Part shown: positions 24,150-36,088 of the stretch, piece by piece
Layout of the letters: each line of letters opens with the position of its first letter
Numbering within the stretch: the stretch's first letter is position 1
Source of the DNA: Notolepis coatsorum
Lineage: Eukaryota; Chordata; Actinopteri; Aulopiformes; Paralepididae
Direction: 5' to 3'
NCBI GenBank assembly: GCA_963971535.1
Contig: OZ020593.1
Span: 16,232,148-16,296,147, forward strand
DNA length: 64,000 nt
Notes under the pieces: model-generated
Databases searched by the model: none
What the model saw: the letters and a program-made list of their open reading frames with translations, nothing else
Told to the model about the DNA's origin: nothing
Translations under genes and position numbers: made by a program

Positions 24150-24512
24150 GGATGTCACAGTATGATGTCATAATCAAACATTGTAGCACATTTGTGATGT
24201 CACAGTATGATGTCATAATAGAACATTCTAGAACATTTGTGATGTCACAGTATGATGTCATAATCAAACATTCTAGAACATTTGTGATGTCACAGTATGA
24301 TGTCATAATAGACATTCTAGAACATTTGTGATGTCACAGTATGATGTCATAATAGTACATTCTAGAATATTTGTGATGTCACAGTATGATATCATAATAG
24401 ACATTCTAGAACATTTGTGATGTCACAGTATGATGTCATAATAGTACATTCTAGAACATTTGTGATGTCACAATATGATGTCATAATAGAACATTCTAGA
24501 ACATTTGTGTAC
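24150..24512. promoter_or_regulatory. Tandem ~45-bp repeat with TGATGTCA motifs, upstream of copy B
   Basis: Eight units of GATGTCACAGTATGATGTCA plus TAATAGAACATTCTAGAACA lie 310 bp upstream of the first coding exon. Each contains two CRE-like octamers (TGATGTCA) and an inverted TTCTAGAA. The array is repeated at 30826-31187 before copy C. A promoter role is inferred only: CREM-type factors act on CRE sites in testis, where KLHL10 is expressed in mammals. Confidence 0.45.
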
Positions 24513-24534
24513 AGTATATATTCAACAATTAAAT

Positions 24535-24820
24535 GGATGTTTGTATTGTGATTGTATGACAAGAGGAGCAGAGAAGAAGGAGACAGAGACGATAGAAATG
24601 TGTTTTGAAGATGAGAAGAAGAAGAAGAGGAGTGTAAACTTTCTCAAGTGTGGGCGAAGCAAGAATTGTGGAGGGCAGTAATACGCCACGATGCGTCTAC
24701 ACTGCCGGAAATTCAAATAAGAAGAAGAAGAAGAAGACTTCAATATCTCAGAAGACTTGTTTCCGGCTACTTGTCTGTAAGCTTGAATATATTCTGTAGA
24801 TACCATTTTAAAATCACCAC
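24535..24820 (+). other. 5' flank of KLHL10-like copy B
   Basis: About 210 bp (24535-24745) differ from the equivalent place before copy C. They contain a GAGGGCAGTAATACGCCACG...CTGCCGGAAATTCAAATAAG repeat ending in (GAA)n, related to 9,700-9,750. From TCAGAAGACTTGTTTCCGG (24748) to the ATG the two copies agree. No TATA box is obvious. Confidence 0.5.
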
Positions 24821-26323
24821 ATGGAAAAGGAAACAATGTCCTGTACAATCCTTAATGAGCTGCGTCTGGATGGAAGGTTCTGTGATGTGGTTATTAAAGT
24901 CAACAGCACTGAGTTGAATGCCCACAAGGGCCTCCTGTGTGACTGCAGTGACTATTTCAGGTAAGTTTAGCTTGGTTCAGGTTAGCTTGGTTCAGGTTAG
25001 CTTGGTTCAGCTTAGCTTGGTTCAGGTTAGCTTGGTTCAGGTTAGTTTGGTTCAGCTTAGCTTGGTTCAGGTTAGCTTTGTTCAGGTTAGCTTGGTTAGT
25101 AAACAGATACCATACTGTACTTTTACTGTAAACAGATACTATACTGTACTTCTACTGTAAACAGATACTATACTGTACATCTACTGTAAAAAGATACTAT
25201 ACTGTACTTCTACTGTAAAACAATACTATACTGTACTTTTACTGTAACCAGGTACTATACTGTACTTCTACTGTAAACAGATACTATACTGTACGTATAC
25301 TGTAAAAAAGATACTATACTGTACTTCTACTGTAAACAGATACTATACTGTACTTCTACTGTAAACAGATACTATACTGTAAAAAGATACTATACTGTAC
25401 TTCTACTGTAAACAGATACCATACTGTACTTCTACTGTAAAAAGATACTATACTTCTACTGTAAAAAGATACTATACTGTACTTCTACTGTAAACAGATA
25501 CTATACTGTACTTCTACTGTAAACAGATACTATACTGTACTTCTACTGTAAACCGGTACTATACTTCTACTGTGCTAAGACCCTATACTTCTACAGTGAA
25601 AATATATGACTACACAGGACAGAATGTTGCTTACTGTTTACTCATCAGATATCTCTATACTCTGCGTCCCACAGAGCCCTCTTCACTCGCTGGAGCGACT
25701 CAGAGAAAGCAGTCTACACTATCCCTGGGGTGTCCCCGGGTATGATGCAGCTCATCATAGAGTACTCCTACACACGCTTTGTGCTGGTGACAGCAGAGAA
25801 CGTGGAAGAGCTTCTGGTGGCTGCAGACCAGCTTCGCGTCACTGGCATAGTAGGAGCGTGCTCTGACTTCCTAGAGGGCCAGCTGTCTCTGGAAAACTGT
25901 GTCGGCATCTGGAGGTTGGTGGACATCTACTGCTGCCCTGACCTGAGGCGCAAGGCCCATCTCTTCATCGTGTGCCACTTTGAGGAGATGTTGCACGTCT
26001 CACAGGAGTTTGTGGAGCTGTCCCTGCAGCAACTGGTGGACATCATCGAGAGGGATGATCTAAACGTGAAGAGCGAGGAGACGGTGTTCGAGGCCGTCCT
26101 CCGTTGGATCGACCACTCCCGTGAGGAGCGTAAAACACACATCCCTTTGCTGCTGCCCAAGGTAACTAATTGTATTACGGATACACAAACATGGTTGCTA
26201 GTGCCTGAGCCACATTTATTTTTAATTTTATTTTTATTATTTAACTTTTTCTTGTTTGTCTGTCTCTTGTCAAGGTCATTATGATTCATGTTACTGTTAT
26301 TATTGTTGTCGTCGCTGTTGCCA

Positions 26324-26403
<80 letters not shown>

Positions 26404-28152
26404 GTACTGTTATGTTCTGTTTTATGTATGAAAATAAAATAAAATAAAAACATTTATATAAAAAAATAAAAAAAATAATTGTATTACTGTGCATTACATT
26501 GAAACAACACTAGGTTCCCTAGTACGGTGGTTCTCAAACATTTGGGTCCAAACTGTTCCCTAGCAACAGAAACCGTCTACAACCGATGTCTAAGTTGTAC
26601 CCGCTGTCTGCTTGTCTCTTCCCAGGTTCGCATGGGCTTGATGAGGCCTGACTACTTGCTGAACAACATCCAGAACAACCCTGTGGTGAGGGACAGCCAT
26701 GACTGCAGGCCCCTCATCCTCAGCGTCCTGAACCCCCCTGGCTCCGACAGGCTCCCAAACCCCCTGATGCGTCCACGCCGGCCCCAGGAGGTCCTATTGG
26801 CCATCGGAGGCTGGGGTGACCGCATCCTGACCATGGAGGCTTACGATATCCGAGCCGGTGGATGGATGGATGTGAGCGTTGAGAGGGAGAGTCCCCGGTG
26901 GCGCCACGGCACCGCTTATCTCCACGGTCTGGTCTACTGCGTCGGTGGCTGGGCCGGCAGAAAGACTCTCAGCAGTGTGTGCAGGTTCAACCCCGTCACT
27001 CGCAGCTGGCTGCAGGCGGCTCCCATGCACTCACCCCGCTGGAACCTCAGCGTGGTCGTGTTGGGCGGCTGTATCTACGCCATGGGAGGGTGGGACGGAC
27101 ATGTGGACCTGAACACCGCCGAGCGCTACGAGCCTGAAACCAACCAGTGGACAGTGATCTCACCCATGCTGGAGCACAGGAGCCGCGCCGGGGCAGCAGC
27201 CCTCCAGGGCAAGGTGGGTGGAACTGAGGGACACAGGGTGCTAGATGAACACAAGGAACGTTAGATCAGAAATCATAAATGTCTTTATTGCCAAGTAAGC
27301 TTGCACATACAAAAGATGTGTCTGGGTCCTTTGGTGCATCAACATTAACAGACAATTAAAGTAGAATGAAATCAAATGGAATATATAAACTAAATTAGAA
27401 TATTCTTTCTTATTACAGGTTTACATCTGTGGTGGCGAGAACAAGAGGGCGGGGTGTCTGTTCACAGCTGAGTGCTACAGCCCAGACACCGACCAGTGGA
27501 CTCTGATCGCCCCCATGAGCACCAGGCGTTACGGAGTGGGAGTCGCTGCATACGGAGGAAGAGTCTATGCGGTAGGTGCACACGGAGACAAATGCTTTAT
27601 ACTAGATATTTGTAGATATGTATCATTTGACTTTTAATGCCTCTGTGATGCCCTAATTTCCCTAAATGGATTAATACAGTGTCTGCCTGCCTTAACCCCA
27701 CACTAAAACATTCCTCTCATGTGTCCTGTCCTCAGGTGGGAGGGTGGGACAGTAGAAACGACCTGCGTAGCACGGAGGCCTACAGCCCCTTGACTGACTC
27801 CTGGAGCGCCCTGCCCAACATGCTCACCCCCCGCAACAGCTTTGGCATCGCGGTGCTGGACGACCTGCTCTTCGTGGTCGGAGGCTACAATGGCTACAGA
27901 ACCATCTCCAAGGTGGAGCGCTACGACCAGAGCAGCGACAAGTGGACTGTAGCCGAGGACATGAAGATCCCGCACGGTGACCTAAGCTGCTGCATAATGC
28001 ATGGCCTGCCATTTTACATGAGCCAGTACGCTGCTCCCCGAGGAGGAGGAGGAGGAGGAGGAGGAGGAGGAGGAGGAGGAGGAGGAGGAGGAGGAGGAGG
28101 AGAGGAGGAAGAGGAGGAAGATGAGGAAGAGTATGAGGAGGAGGAGGATTAG
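24821..28152 (+). CDS. klhl10: KLHL10-like BTB-BACK-Kelch protein, copy B (complete)
   Basis: Five exons join in frame: 24821-24960, 25675-26161, 26626-27213, 27419-27571 and 27736-28152, all with GT-AG introns, giving 594 codons. BTB occupies about residues 10-115 (LNELRLDGRFCDVVIKV, IIEYSYT). BACK covers 120-230 (GICSDFLE-like start, RRKAHLFIVCHFEEM). Six kelch repeats fill 265-555 (GGWGDR, GGWAGR, GGWDGH, GGENKR, GGWDSR, GGYNGY), and then comes a Gly/Glu tail. The order, length and blocks such as LNTAERYEPETNQWT fit KLHL10 (human about 608 aa), a CUL3 ubiquitin-ligase adaptor of spermatids; BTB binds CUL3 and the kelch propeller binds substrate. The ATG chosen gives the usual short leader before BTB. 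A different KLHL family member is possible but less likely. The GGA-coded tail differs from known KLHL10. Confidence 0.8.
24965..25600. repeat. Two minisatellites in intron 1 of copy B
   Basis: A 15-bp unit AGCTTGGTTCAGGTT repeats about nine times (24965-25092). A ~28-bp unit ACTGTACTTCTACTGTAAAC plus AGATACTAT then repeats about 17 times (25100-25585). Copy C has the same pair at 31505-32130 with small length changes. Confidence 0.85.
26320..26403. repeat. (TTA)n microsatellite in intron 2 of copy B
   Basis: About 29 units, shorter than the same array in copies A and C. Confidence 0.95.
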
Positions 28153-28330
28153 GAGGAGGAGGAGGAGGAGGAGGAGGAGGAGGAGGAGGAGGAGGAAGAG
28201 GAGCAAGAGGAAGAGGAGCAAGAGGAAGAGGAGCAAGAGGAAGAGGAGGAGGAGGATTAGGAGGAGGAGGAAGAGGAGGAGGAGGAGGAAGAGGAGGAGG
28301 AAGAGGAGGAGGAAGAGGAAGAGGAGGCAG
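28039..28330. repeat. (GGA)n purine-rich repeat, copy B
   Basis: Covers the last ~37 codons of copy B (poly-Gly turning into poly-Glu) and 180 bp of 3' UTR. It is about 50 bp longer than in copy A, and this changes the predicted tail. Confidence 0.9.
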
Positions 28331-28446
28331 CAGGGGATCCATCTAAGAACCTTAAACATTTATTAAACCAAAAGAAATCCTAGGAAATTAATAAATTACT
28401 ATCAGCCAAAGGTGGTGCATTTCTTTCTTCTAGTAATTCAGACAAT

Positions 28447-28630
28447 ATCGGTTTTTAGTTTGTGTAATGTAATGTAATATCTGTTTTTAGTTTGTGTAAT
28501 GTAATGTAATATCTGTTTTTAGTTTGTGTAATGTAATGTAATATCTGTTTTTAGTTTGTGTAATGTTATGTAATATCTGTTTTTAGTTTGTGTAATGTTA
28601 TGTAATATCTGTTTTTAGTTTGTGTAATGC
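28447..28630. repeat. Tandem repeat, ~32-bp unit, downstream of copy B
   Basis: Same TATCTGTTTTTAGTTTGTGT unit array as after copy A, about six copies. Confidence 0.85.
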
Positions 28631-29389
28631 ACATAATATGGGAACTTTTATCCATATGCTAGCCCGGCATAGTTCTGACAGCTGTCAGTTTATATATATA
28701 TAAATAACTGTATTTTACTAGTACCTTACTACTATGTATATGTTACTATCCGTATACTACTACCTACCATGCTAATATGTCTATTATACTATGCACTCAG
28801 GGTGTAACACTCAAGTTCAACACTATTTGACGAACAATGCCACTGACCATAAGCTGCCAGAGATGCACATCTCCTGCTGACCAGAAAACCACACACTTTT
28901 CTGATAGTGGGGTGCCTGGACAATCAGTCATTTCAAATGTATATGCGAAAGTTTCGTTTTCACTTCTAATTTGAAGATAAGGATCTATAGAACAATTTTG
29001 GCTTGAGTGTCAAGGAACCAGTTGAATTTAATAAAAATGTATCCAAAATGGCCACAATCGAAATCATGAATTCTTTAAAAACGTCTTAATGTTCACACAA
29101 TTGCTGTGTAATATAATTTTGTATTGCTATTTTAAGTTAATACTGTGTGAGGAATCAACTGGAGTTCAAATATTGATGTTTTGAATATTCTGGTATGGCA
29201 AAAATCAAAGATGGCTGCAATTTCTGTATTTATTCCGATTTACGCTTCATACCTTTTATTCTATTGAACCTAGAATGGTGATGTTGGTGCCTGTACCTAT
29301 GTGTTCATGAATGAGTAATTGAATAAAAATTAAATAAACATGATTGGAGCATATCTTATATGATATTTCACACAATGAGACAATAAATA

Positions 29390-30123
29390 TGTGGAGAACT
29401 AGAGTTAGATATGAGAACTGTAAACAACAGTTGATTGTGAAGAACAAACGATGATTGTGAAGAACGTCCTCATCACAAGAAAGGATCTGCATCTCGGCAC
29501 CAATGTCAACGCCATGCCAAAGACCTGATGGAGGTGTTGCTGAGCAATGGGAATCCCTTTGAGGAGGGCAGTAAAGACGGTTACATTAGACAATAAGGTG
29601 TGTGAGTCTGCGGCTGCTGCCGTATCTGTCCATCAACTCGAATCTACGGGACAAGAGCAGTACAACAATTTCAGGAAGAGTGCTTGAATCAAATGACAGA
29701 CTTCTGACAGCACCGATCAAGCGAAATGCAGAGCTCTATGCAGAGCTCTATGGGAAAGCTTTTATTGTGCTAGACACAATACACGTCAAGTAGAGATATT
29801 TCTGTTGACGTGCAGTTAGTTGCGCCAGGTGTAACAAGACATTTTCTCATTCCTGTCAAATAAGTTGTTAACAGATGGACAGTTCCCAGATGACAATGAT
29901 GTCTACATCACTGCAGGTGATCAAGTCCACCATGTTGGAAACAGTCCACCAATGGATCAATGCAACCATGAGGAAGCTGACACTCGTGTCCTATAATACA
30001 TCTCCTCCACGCCCTCCAAACATCATCAATTGGGAGGGTGCATACTGGAGATACAGATGTTTGTCGTAATCCTTCTGACTAATTTCCATCACATCAAGCC
30101 ACTAACAGATACACACCCACTCA
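29390..30123 (+). pseudogene. Decayed second gene of the duplicated unit (copy B)
   Basis: Virtually the same sequence as 21700-22433, with the same stops and frame changes, including the SNGNPFEEGSK and CNHEEADTRVL blocks. It was therefore already dead when the unit duplicated. Confidence 0.45.
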
Positions 30124-30428
30124 GGGACGTGCACAGGACTTTAGAGGGGCAGGTGCTCAAAGGCTGAAAACGGCACTATACCTGTGTGTGTTTTAACCGA
30201 GCGCGCGTTAAAACAAGCCCGTTTTTTAAGGGCCCTTTTCAGGCGGGGGGCCCCCTTTTTATGCTTTTTGGGGGGTTTTGGTGATCAAATATTGAATATT
30301 GAACTATAATAATGAGTGCAGGAGCTCACTTATCCTTGAAAGACACTTTTATCACTGACTTAAACGGCCCATACATCTCCATAAATGTTCAGGGCGGAGG
30401 GAATAAGTGCTTACCCTACAGACCCCAA
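30124..30428 (+). mobile_element. hAT-like element, left part (unit B)
   Basis: Same truncated element as in unit A, beginning CAGGGACGTGCACAGGAC and diverging after GACCCCAAG. Confidence 0.6.
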
Positions 30429-30669
30429 GTCTGTTAGGACAGCAGACTCGGTTGGCACTGCTCAAAACATACCTTTTTAAAATAGCTTTTAAATGAATTA
30501 TTATCTTTATTTCATTGTCTTGTTTTTCTTTATTTCTATCAATTTTACTTAAATATTTTATTATACTTTGTATTATACATTTTACTCAACCTCAGCCAAT
30601 CGCGCACTGCCCACTAACCAAGGGAAAAAAGTATTGCTTCTCAGCGCAGAGATCTATCTGATGAAAAAA

Positions 30670-30822
30670 GACAGCTTCAATTATAGTCACACGCCGCATT
30701 TTTTGGCAGTAACAGTAACAGCGTTATTAAGATTGGAAGAGTAATCCGTTAGATTACTCGTTACTGAAAAAACTAACGCCGTTAGTTACGCCGTTATTTA
30801 TAACGCCGTTATTCCCATCACT
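30670..30822 (-). mobile_element. hAT terminal fragment upstream of copy C
   Basis: Copy of the fragment at 23995-24147, ending CGTTATTCCCATCACTG. Confidence 0.6.
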
Positions 30823-30825
30823 GGA

Positions 30826-31187
30826 TGTCACAGTATGATGTCATAATCAAACATTGTAGCACATTTGTGATGTCACAGTATGATGTCATAATAGAACATT
30901 CTAGAACATTTGTGATGTCACAGTATGATGTCATAATCAAACATTCTAGAACATTTGTGATGTCACAGTATGATGTCATAATAGACATTCTAGAACATTT
31001 GTGATGTCACAGTATGATGTCATAATAGTACATTCTAGAATATTTGTGATGTCACAGTATGATATCATAATAGACATTCTAGAACATTTGTGATGTCACA
31101 GTATGATGTCATAATAGTACATTCTAGAACATTTGTGATGTCACAATATGATGTCATAATAGAACATTCTAGAACATTTGTGTACAG
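30826..31187. promoter_or_regulatory. Tandem ~45-bp repeat with TGATGTCA motifs, upstream of copy C
   Basis: Same eight-unit array as before copy B, nearly identical. It lies 175 bp before the first exon of copy C because the intervening flank is shorter there. Confidence 0.45.
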
Positions 31188-32397
31188 TATATATTCAACA
31201 ATTCTCAGTTGATGACGGGGTCCAGAAGAAGGAGAAGAAGGAGAAGAAGAAGAGCCCATAAAAAGAATTGCTTCAAGACTTCAAGATCTCAGAAGACTTG
31301 TTTCCGGCTACTTGTCTGTAAGCTTGAATATATTCTGTAGATACCATTTTAAAATCACCACATGGAAAAGGAAACAATGTCCTGTACAATCCTTAATGAG
31401 CTGCGTCTGGATGGAAGGTTCTGTGATGTGGTTATTAAAGTCAACAGCACTGAGTTGAATGCCCACAAGGGCCTCCTGTGTGACTGCAGTGACTATTTCA
31501 GGTACGTTTAGCTTGGTTCAGGTTAGCTTGGTTCAGGTTAGCTTGGTTCAGCTTAGCTTGGTTCAGGTTAGCTTGGTTCAGGTTAGTTTGGTTCAGCTTA
31601 GCTTGGTTCAGGTTAGCTTTGTTCAGGTTAGCTTGGTTAGTAAACAGATACCATACTGTACTTTTACTGTAAACAGATACTATACTGTACTTCTACTGTA
31701 AACAGATACTATACTGTACATCTACTGTAAAAAGATACTATACTGTACTTCTACTGTAAAACGATACTATACTGTACTTTTACTGTAACCATGTACTATA
31801 CTGTACTTCTACTGTAAACCGATACTATACTGTACGTATACTGTAAAAAGATACTATACGGTACTTCTACTGTAAACAGATACTATACTGTACTTCTACT
31901 GTAAACAGATACTATACTGTAAAAAGATACTATACTGTACTTCTACTGTAAACAGATACCATACTGTACTTCTACTGTAAAAAGATACTATACTGTACTT
32001 CTACTGTAAAAAGATACTATACTGTACTTCTACTGTAAACAGATACTATACAGTACTTCTACTGTAAACAGATACTATACTGTACTTCTACTGTAAACCG
32101 GTACTATACTTCTACTGTGCTAAGACCCTATACTTCTACAGTGAAAATATATGACTACACAGGACAGAATGTTGCTTACTGTTTACTCATCAGATATCTC
32201 TATACTCTGCGTCCCACAGAGCCCTCTTCACTCGCTGGAGCGACTCAGAGAAAGCAGTCTACACTATCCCTGGGGTGTCCCCGGGTATGATGCAGCTCAT
32301 CATAGAGTACTCCTACACACGCTTTGTGCTGGTGACAGCAGAGAACGTGGAAGAGCTTCTGGTGGCTGCAGACCAGCTTCGCGTCACTGGCATAGTA

Positions 32398-33295
32398 CAT
32401 TTACATTTACATTTAGTCATTTAGCTGACGCTTTTATCCAAAGCGACTTACAAGTTCTGTACGACAAGCCATCAGGAAGGGCACAACTCTATCAGCTGAG
32501 CAACAATGTTCATCAAAGTGTTGAGTGCTACAGTGTAGGTTAGTTTATTAGGACAAGTGCATGACAGTACGGTTAGTTAGGGTTAGATTTTTTTTTTTTA
32601 TTGTTTTTTTTTTTTATTCAGATAATGGTTGAAGAAGTGCGTCTTTAGTCGACGGCGAAAGATTGGACGTGATTCGGCTGTCCTAACTGGGGTGGGTAGT
32701 TCATTCCACCATTGTGGGGCAAGGACTGAGAATAGGCGACTTCTCTTTGATGACCCTCCCGGAGCTTGGATAGGAGTAGGTCTGAGGCGGCCAGAAGATG
32801 CAGAGCGTAGGGGTCTTGAGGGTGTGTAGTTAGAGACCATTGACCGGAGGTAGGCGGGAGCGGTTCCCTTTGCCGCACGGTATGCTAGGTCGAGGGCCTT
32901 GAAGCGGATTCGTGCAGCAATGGGGAGCCAGTGCAGGTCCCTAAGAAGTGGGGTGACATGGGCCGACTTCGGTAGGTTTGAGATCAGGCGGGCCGCTGCG
33001 TTCTGAATGAGTTGAAGAGGCTTAGTGGCAGTGGCCGGGAGGCCAGCGAGCAGTGCATTGCAGTAGTCGAGGCGGGAGATGACTGTTGATTGGACGAGGA
33101 GTTGGGTGGCTTCTTTTGTCAGGAAGGGGCGGATCCTTCTGACGTTGCTCAGGAGGAATCGGCAGGTTCTGGTCGTCGCTGCGATGTGAGCAGAGAAGTT
33201 CAACTGGTCGTCGAGGACAACACCAAGGTTCTTTGCGGTCGGGGACGCAGTCACAGCTGCATTCTCGACTGTGATTGAAAGGTCGGTTAGGGGGG
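32398..33295 (-). mobile_element. L2-type LINE in exon 2 of copy C
   Basis: The flanks ATAGTA at 32392-32397 and 33296-33301 are target duplications. On the minus strand it holds the C-terminal part of ORF2 and a 3' end reading TAAGTCGCTTTGGATAAAAG...AAATGTAAATG, a very common fish L2 3' end. It is 5'-truncated. Confidence 0.85.
32598..33254 (-). CDS. L2 ORF2, C-terminal part
   Basis: 218 open codons with NLGVVLDDQLNFSAHI, VISRLDYCNALLAGLP, LIQNAAARLI and HWLPIAARIRFKALDLAYRA, all standard in fish L2 ORF2 downstream of the RT palm. The catalytic FADD box and endonuclease are missing, so it is not functional. A + strand fragment of the same family lies at 43163-43735. Confidence 0.85.
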   Translation of the reverse strand: MTASPTAKNLGVVLDDQLNFSAHIAATTRTCRFLLSNVRRIRPFLTKEATQLLVQSTVISRLDYCNALLAGLPATATKPLQLIQNAAARLISNLPKSAHVTPLLRDLHWLPIAARIRFKALDLAYRAAKGTAPAYLRSMVSNYTPSRPLRSASSGRLRPTPIQAPGGSSKRSRLFSVLAPQWWNELPTPVRTAESRPIFRRRLKTHFFNHYLNKKKKQ

Positions 33296-33494
33296 ATAGT
33301 AGGAGCGTGCTCTGACTTCCTAGAGGGCCAGCTGTCTCTGGAAAACTGTGTCGGCATCTGGAGGTTGGTGGACATCTACTGCTGCCCTGACCTGAGGCGC
33401 AAGGCCCATCTCTTCATCGTGTGCCACTTTGAGGAGATGTTGCACGTCTCACAGGAGTTTGTGGAGCTGTCCCTGCAGCAACTGGTGGACATCA

Positions 33495-35366
33495 AGATTC
33501 AGGATTCAAGATTCAAGAGTTTTAATTGTCACGGCATACAGGTATACAATGAAATGCGGCTGGTCTTGCCCGCAACGATGTGCAATACAGTGGTACAACA
33601 TATAATAGAATCCAATAAAAATACAGTGGTACAACATATTAATAGAATCCAATAAAACAGTGCAATAAACAGGTACATGGTGTGCCATCTCGGTATCTGT
33701 ACATTAGTATTTACAGAGCATATAGGACATGCTAGTTAGCTTTAGTAGTGCAATACACTGTTCCTGATGTTATACTACTTTAAGTGGCCTTTCCTCTGGC
33801 CATAAGTGTGCGTGTGTGCGTCATGAGTGTTAAAGTGGCTGCTAGTGTGTGAGCGTGCTCAGCGTGCGTGTCGTGTATGTACTTGTGTGTGGATAGTTCA
33901 GTTTCTGTGTCTCTCAATGTTCATTGTTCAAGGCTCTGATGGCCTGGGGGAAGAAGCTTAGCCTAAGCCTCTCCGTCTTAGTCTCTAGAATTCGCAGGCG
34001 TCTGCCTGACCTCAGCAGCTGGAACAGGCTGTTATTGGGGTGGTGGGGGTCTTTCATTATCCTGCAGGCTCTGGATTTGCACCTCTTGTTGTATAGAGCC
34101 TGCAGGGGAGGTAGCGCAATACCCGTGGTACGCTCGGCTGAGCGCACCACTCTCTGTAGGGCCTTCTTGTCCTGTGCCGTGCTGTTCCCATACCAGGCAG
34201 TGATGTTTCCGGTCAAGATGCTCTCTACAGCTCCTGAGTAGAAGGACTGGAGTATCTTCCCCGATACTCTGAACTTCCTTAACTGTCTCAGGTGGTAGAG
34301 GCGCTGCTTCGCTTTCTTTACTACTGTGTTTATGTGTGTTGACCATGTCAGGTCCTCTGAGATGTGGACCCCCAGGTACTTGAAGCTGCTCACCCTGTCC
34401 ACGGTAGCCCCGTTAATCCTCAGTGGTGTGTGTGTCTCCCGCTGTCCTCTCCTATAATCCACGATCAGCTCCTTGGTTTTACCAATGTTCAGGAGCAGGC
34501 TGTTGTCCTGGCACCAACGTTCCAGTACCTCAACCTCCTCCCGGTAGGCCTTCTCGTCGTTGTCCGAGATCAGCCCCACCACCACCGTGTCGTCGGCGAA
34601 CTTCACAATGGAGTTGGAGCTGAACTTGGCCACACAGTCGTGTGTGTAGAGTGAGTACAGCAGGGGGCTTAGAACACAGCCCTGGGGGGACCCGATGCTC
34701 AGGGTGATGGTGTTGGAGGTCTGACCCCCCACCCTGACCGCCTGGGGTCTTTCACTCAGAAAGTCCAGTACCCAGGCGCTCAGGGCGGAGCTCAGGCCTA
34801 GCTCGATCAGCTTGTCCACCAGTCTGGTGGGGACTATGGTGTTGAACGCTGAGCTGTAGTCAATGAACAACAGTCTCACATAGCCCCCCTTCTGACGGTC
34901 AAGGTGGGAGAGAGTGCTGTGCAGTACCTGGGAGACCGCGTCATCAGTGGACCTGTTTGTCCTGTATGCAAATTGCATAGGGTCCATATCACTGGGGAGA
35001 GAGGCACAAATGTGGTCCTTGACCAGCCTCTCGAAACATTTCATGACCACAGAGGTGAGTGCCACCGGTCTGTAATCATTTGGACATGTTGGGGAGGGTT
35101 TCTTCGGTACAGGGATGATGGTAGACATCTTGAAGCAGGCAGGGACTACTGACTCCGCCAGGGATTGATTAAATATGGCGGTGAACACCGGGGCAAGCTG
35201 GTTTGCACAGGACTTAAGTATGCGTCCTGTTATACCATCTGGGCCTGCAGCCTTCCTGGTGTTCACCTGCATAAATGCTCTTCTCACACTGTGTTCCGAC
35301 AACGAGAGAGCGCCCCCGCCCCCCCGCGGTTGCCCCCCCCCTCCACAACAGCCGGTGCGCCAGTGA
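33495..35366 (-). mobile_element. Rex1-like LINE in exon 2 of copy C
   Basis: It is inserted at GACATC|ATCGAG, and an ATCA overlap on both sides is compatible with a short target duplication. Minus-strand order is: partial ORF2, a ~400-bp 3' UTR, and a tail of TTGAATCTTGAATCCTGAAT repeats. The 5' end is truncated and carries a C/G-rich stretch at 35310-35350. Confidence 0.8.
33914..35302 (-). CDS. Rex1-like reverse transcriptase, large part
   Basis: 462 open codons. The order is KAAGPDGITGRILK and NDYRPVALTSVVMK (fingers), LFIDYSSAFNTIVP and GSPQGCVLSPLLYSLYTHDC (palm), the catalytic VKFADDTVVVGLI, FKYLGVHISEDLTW (thumb), then the C-terminal domain ending FFPQAIRALNN. The endonuclease is absent through 5' truncation. 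It is about 60-70 percent similar by eye to the 6.9-7.6 kb copy, so it is a different subfamily. The frame is unbroken, which suggests a recent insertion. Confidence 0.85.
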   Translation of the reverse strand: MSEHSVRRAFMQVNTRKAAGPDGITGRILKSCANQLAPVFTAIFNQSLAESVVPACFKMSTIIPVPKKPSPTCPNDYRPVALTSVVMKCFERLVKDHICASLPSDMDPMQFAYRTNRSTDDAVSQVLHSTLSHLDRQKGGYVRLLFIDYSSAFNTIVPTRLVDKLIELGLSSALSAWVLDFLSERPQAVRVGGQTSNTITLSIGSPQGCVLSPLLYSLYTHDCVAKFSSNSIVKFADDTVVVGLISDNDEKAYREEVEVLERWCQDNSLLLNIGKTKELIVDYRRGQRETHTPLRINGATVDRVSSFKYLGVHISEDLTWSTHINTVVKKAKQRLYHLRQLRKFRVSGKILQSFYSGAVESILTGNITAWYGNSTAQDKKALQRVVRSAERTTGIALPPLQALYNKRCKSRACRIMKDPHHPNNSLFQLLRSGRRLRILETKTERLRLSFFPQAIRALNNEH

Positions 35367-35647
35367 TCATCGAGAGGGATGATCTAAACGTGAAGAGCGA
35401 GGAGACGGTGTTCGAGGCCGTCCTCCGTTGGATCGACCACTCCCGTGAGGAGCGTAAAACACACATCCCTTTGCTGCTGCCCAAGGTAACTAATTGTATT
35501 ACGGATACACAAACATGGTTGCTAGTGCCTGAGCCACATTTATTTTTAATTTTATTTTTATTATTTTACTTTTTCTTGTTTGTCTGTCTCTTGTCAAGGT
35601 CATTATGATTCATGTTACTGTTATTATTGTTGTCGTCGCTGTTGCCA

Positions 35648-35756
<109 letters not shown>

Positions 35757-36088
35757 TGTACTGTTATGTTCTGTTTTATGTATGAAAATAAAATAAAATA
35801 AAAACATTTATATAAAAAAATAAAAAAAACGAATTGTATTACTGTACATTACATTGAAACAACACTAGGTTCCCTAGTACGGTGGTTCTCAAACATTTGG
35901 GTCCAAACTGTTCCCTAGCAACAGAAACCGTCTACAACCGATGTCTAAGTTGTACCCGCTGTCTGCTTGTCTCTTCCCAGGTTCGCATGGGCTTGATGAG
36001 GCCTGACTACTTGCTGAACAACATCCAGAACAACCCTGTGGTGAGGGACAGCCACGACTGCAGGCCCCTCATCCTCAGCGTCCTGAAC

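Noticed and set aside
24150-24512. CRISPR array
   Set aside because: The units are contiguous tandem repeats without unique spacers, in a vertebrate genome.
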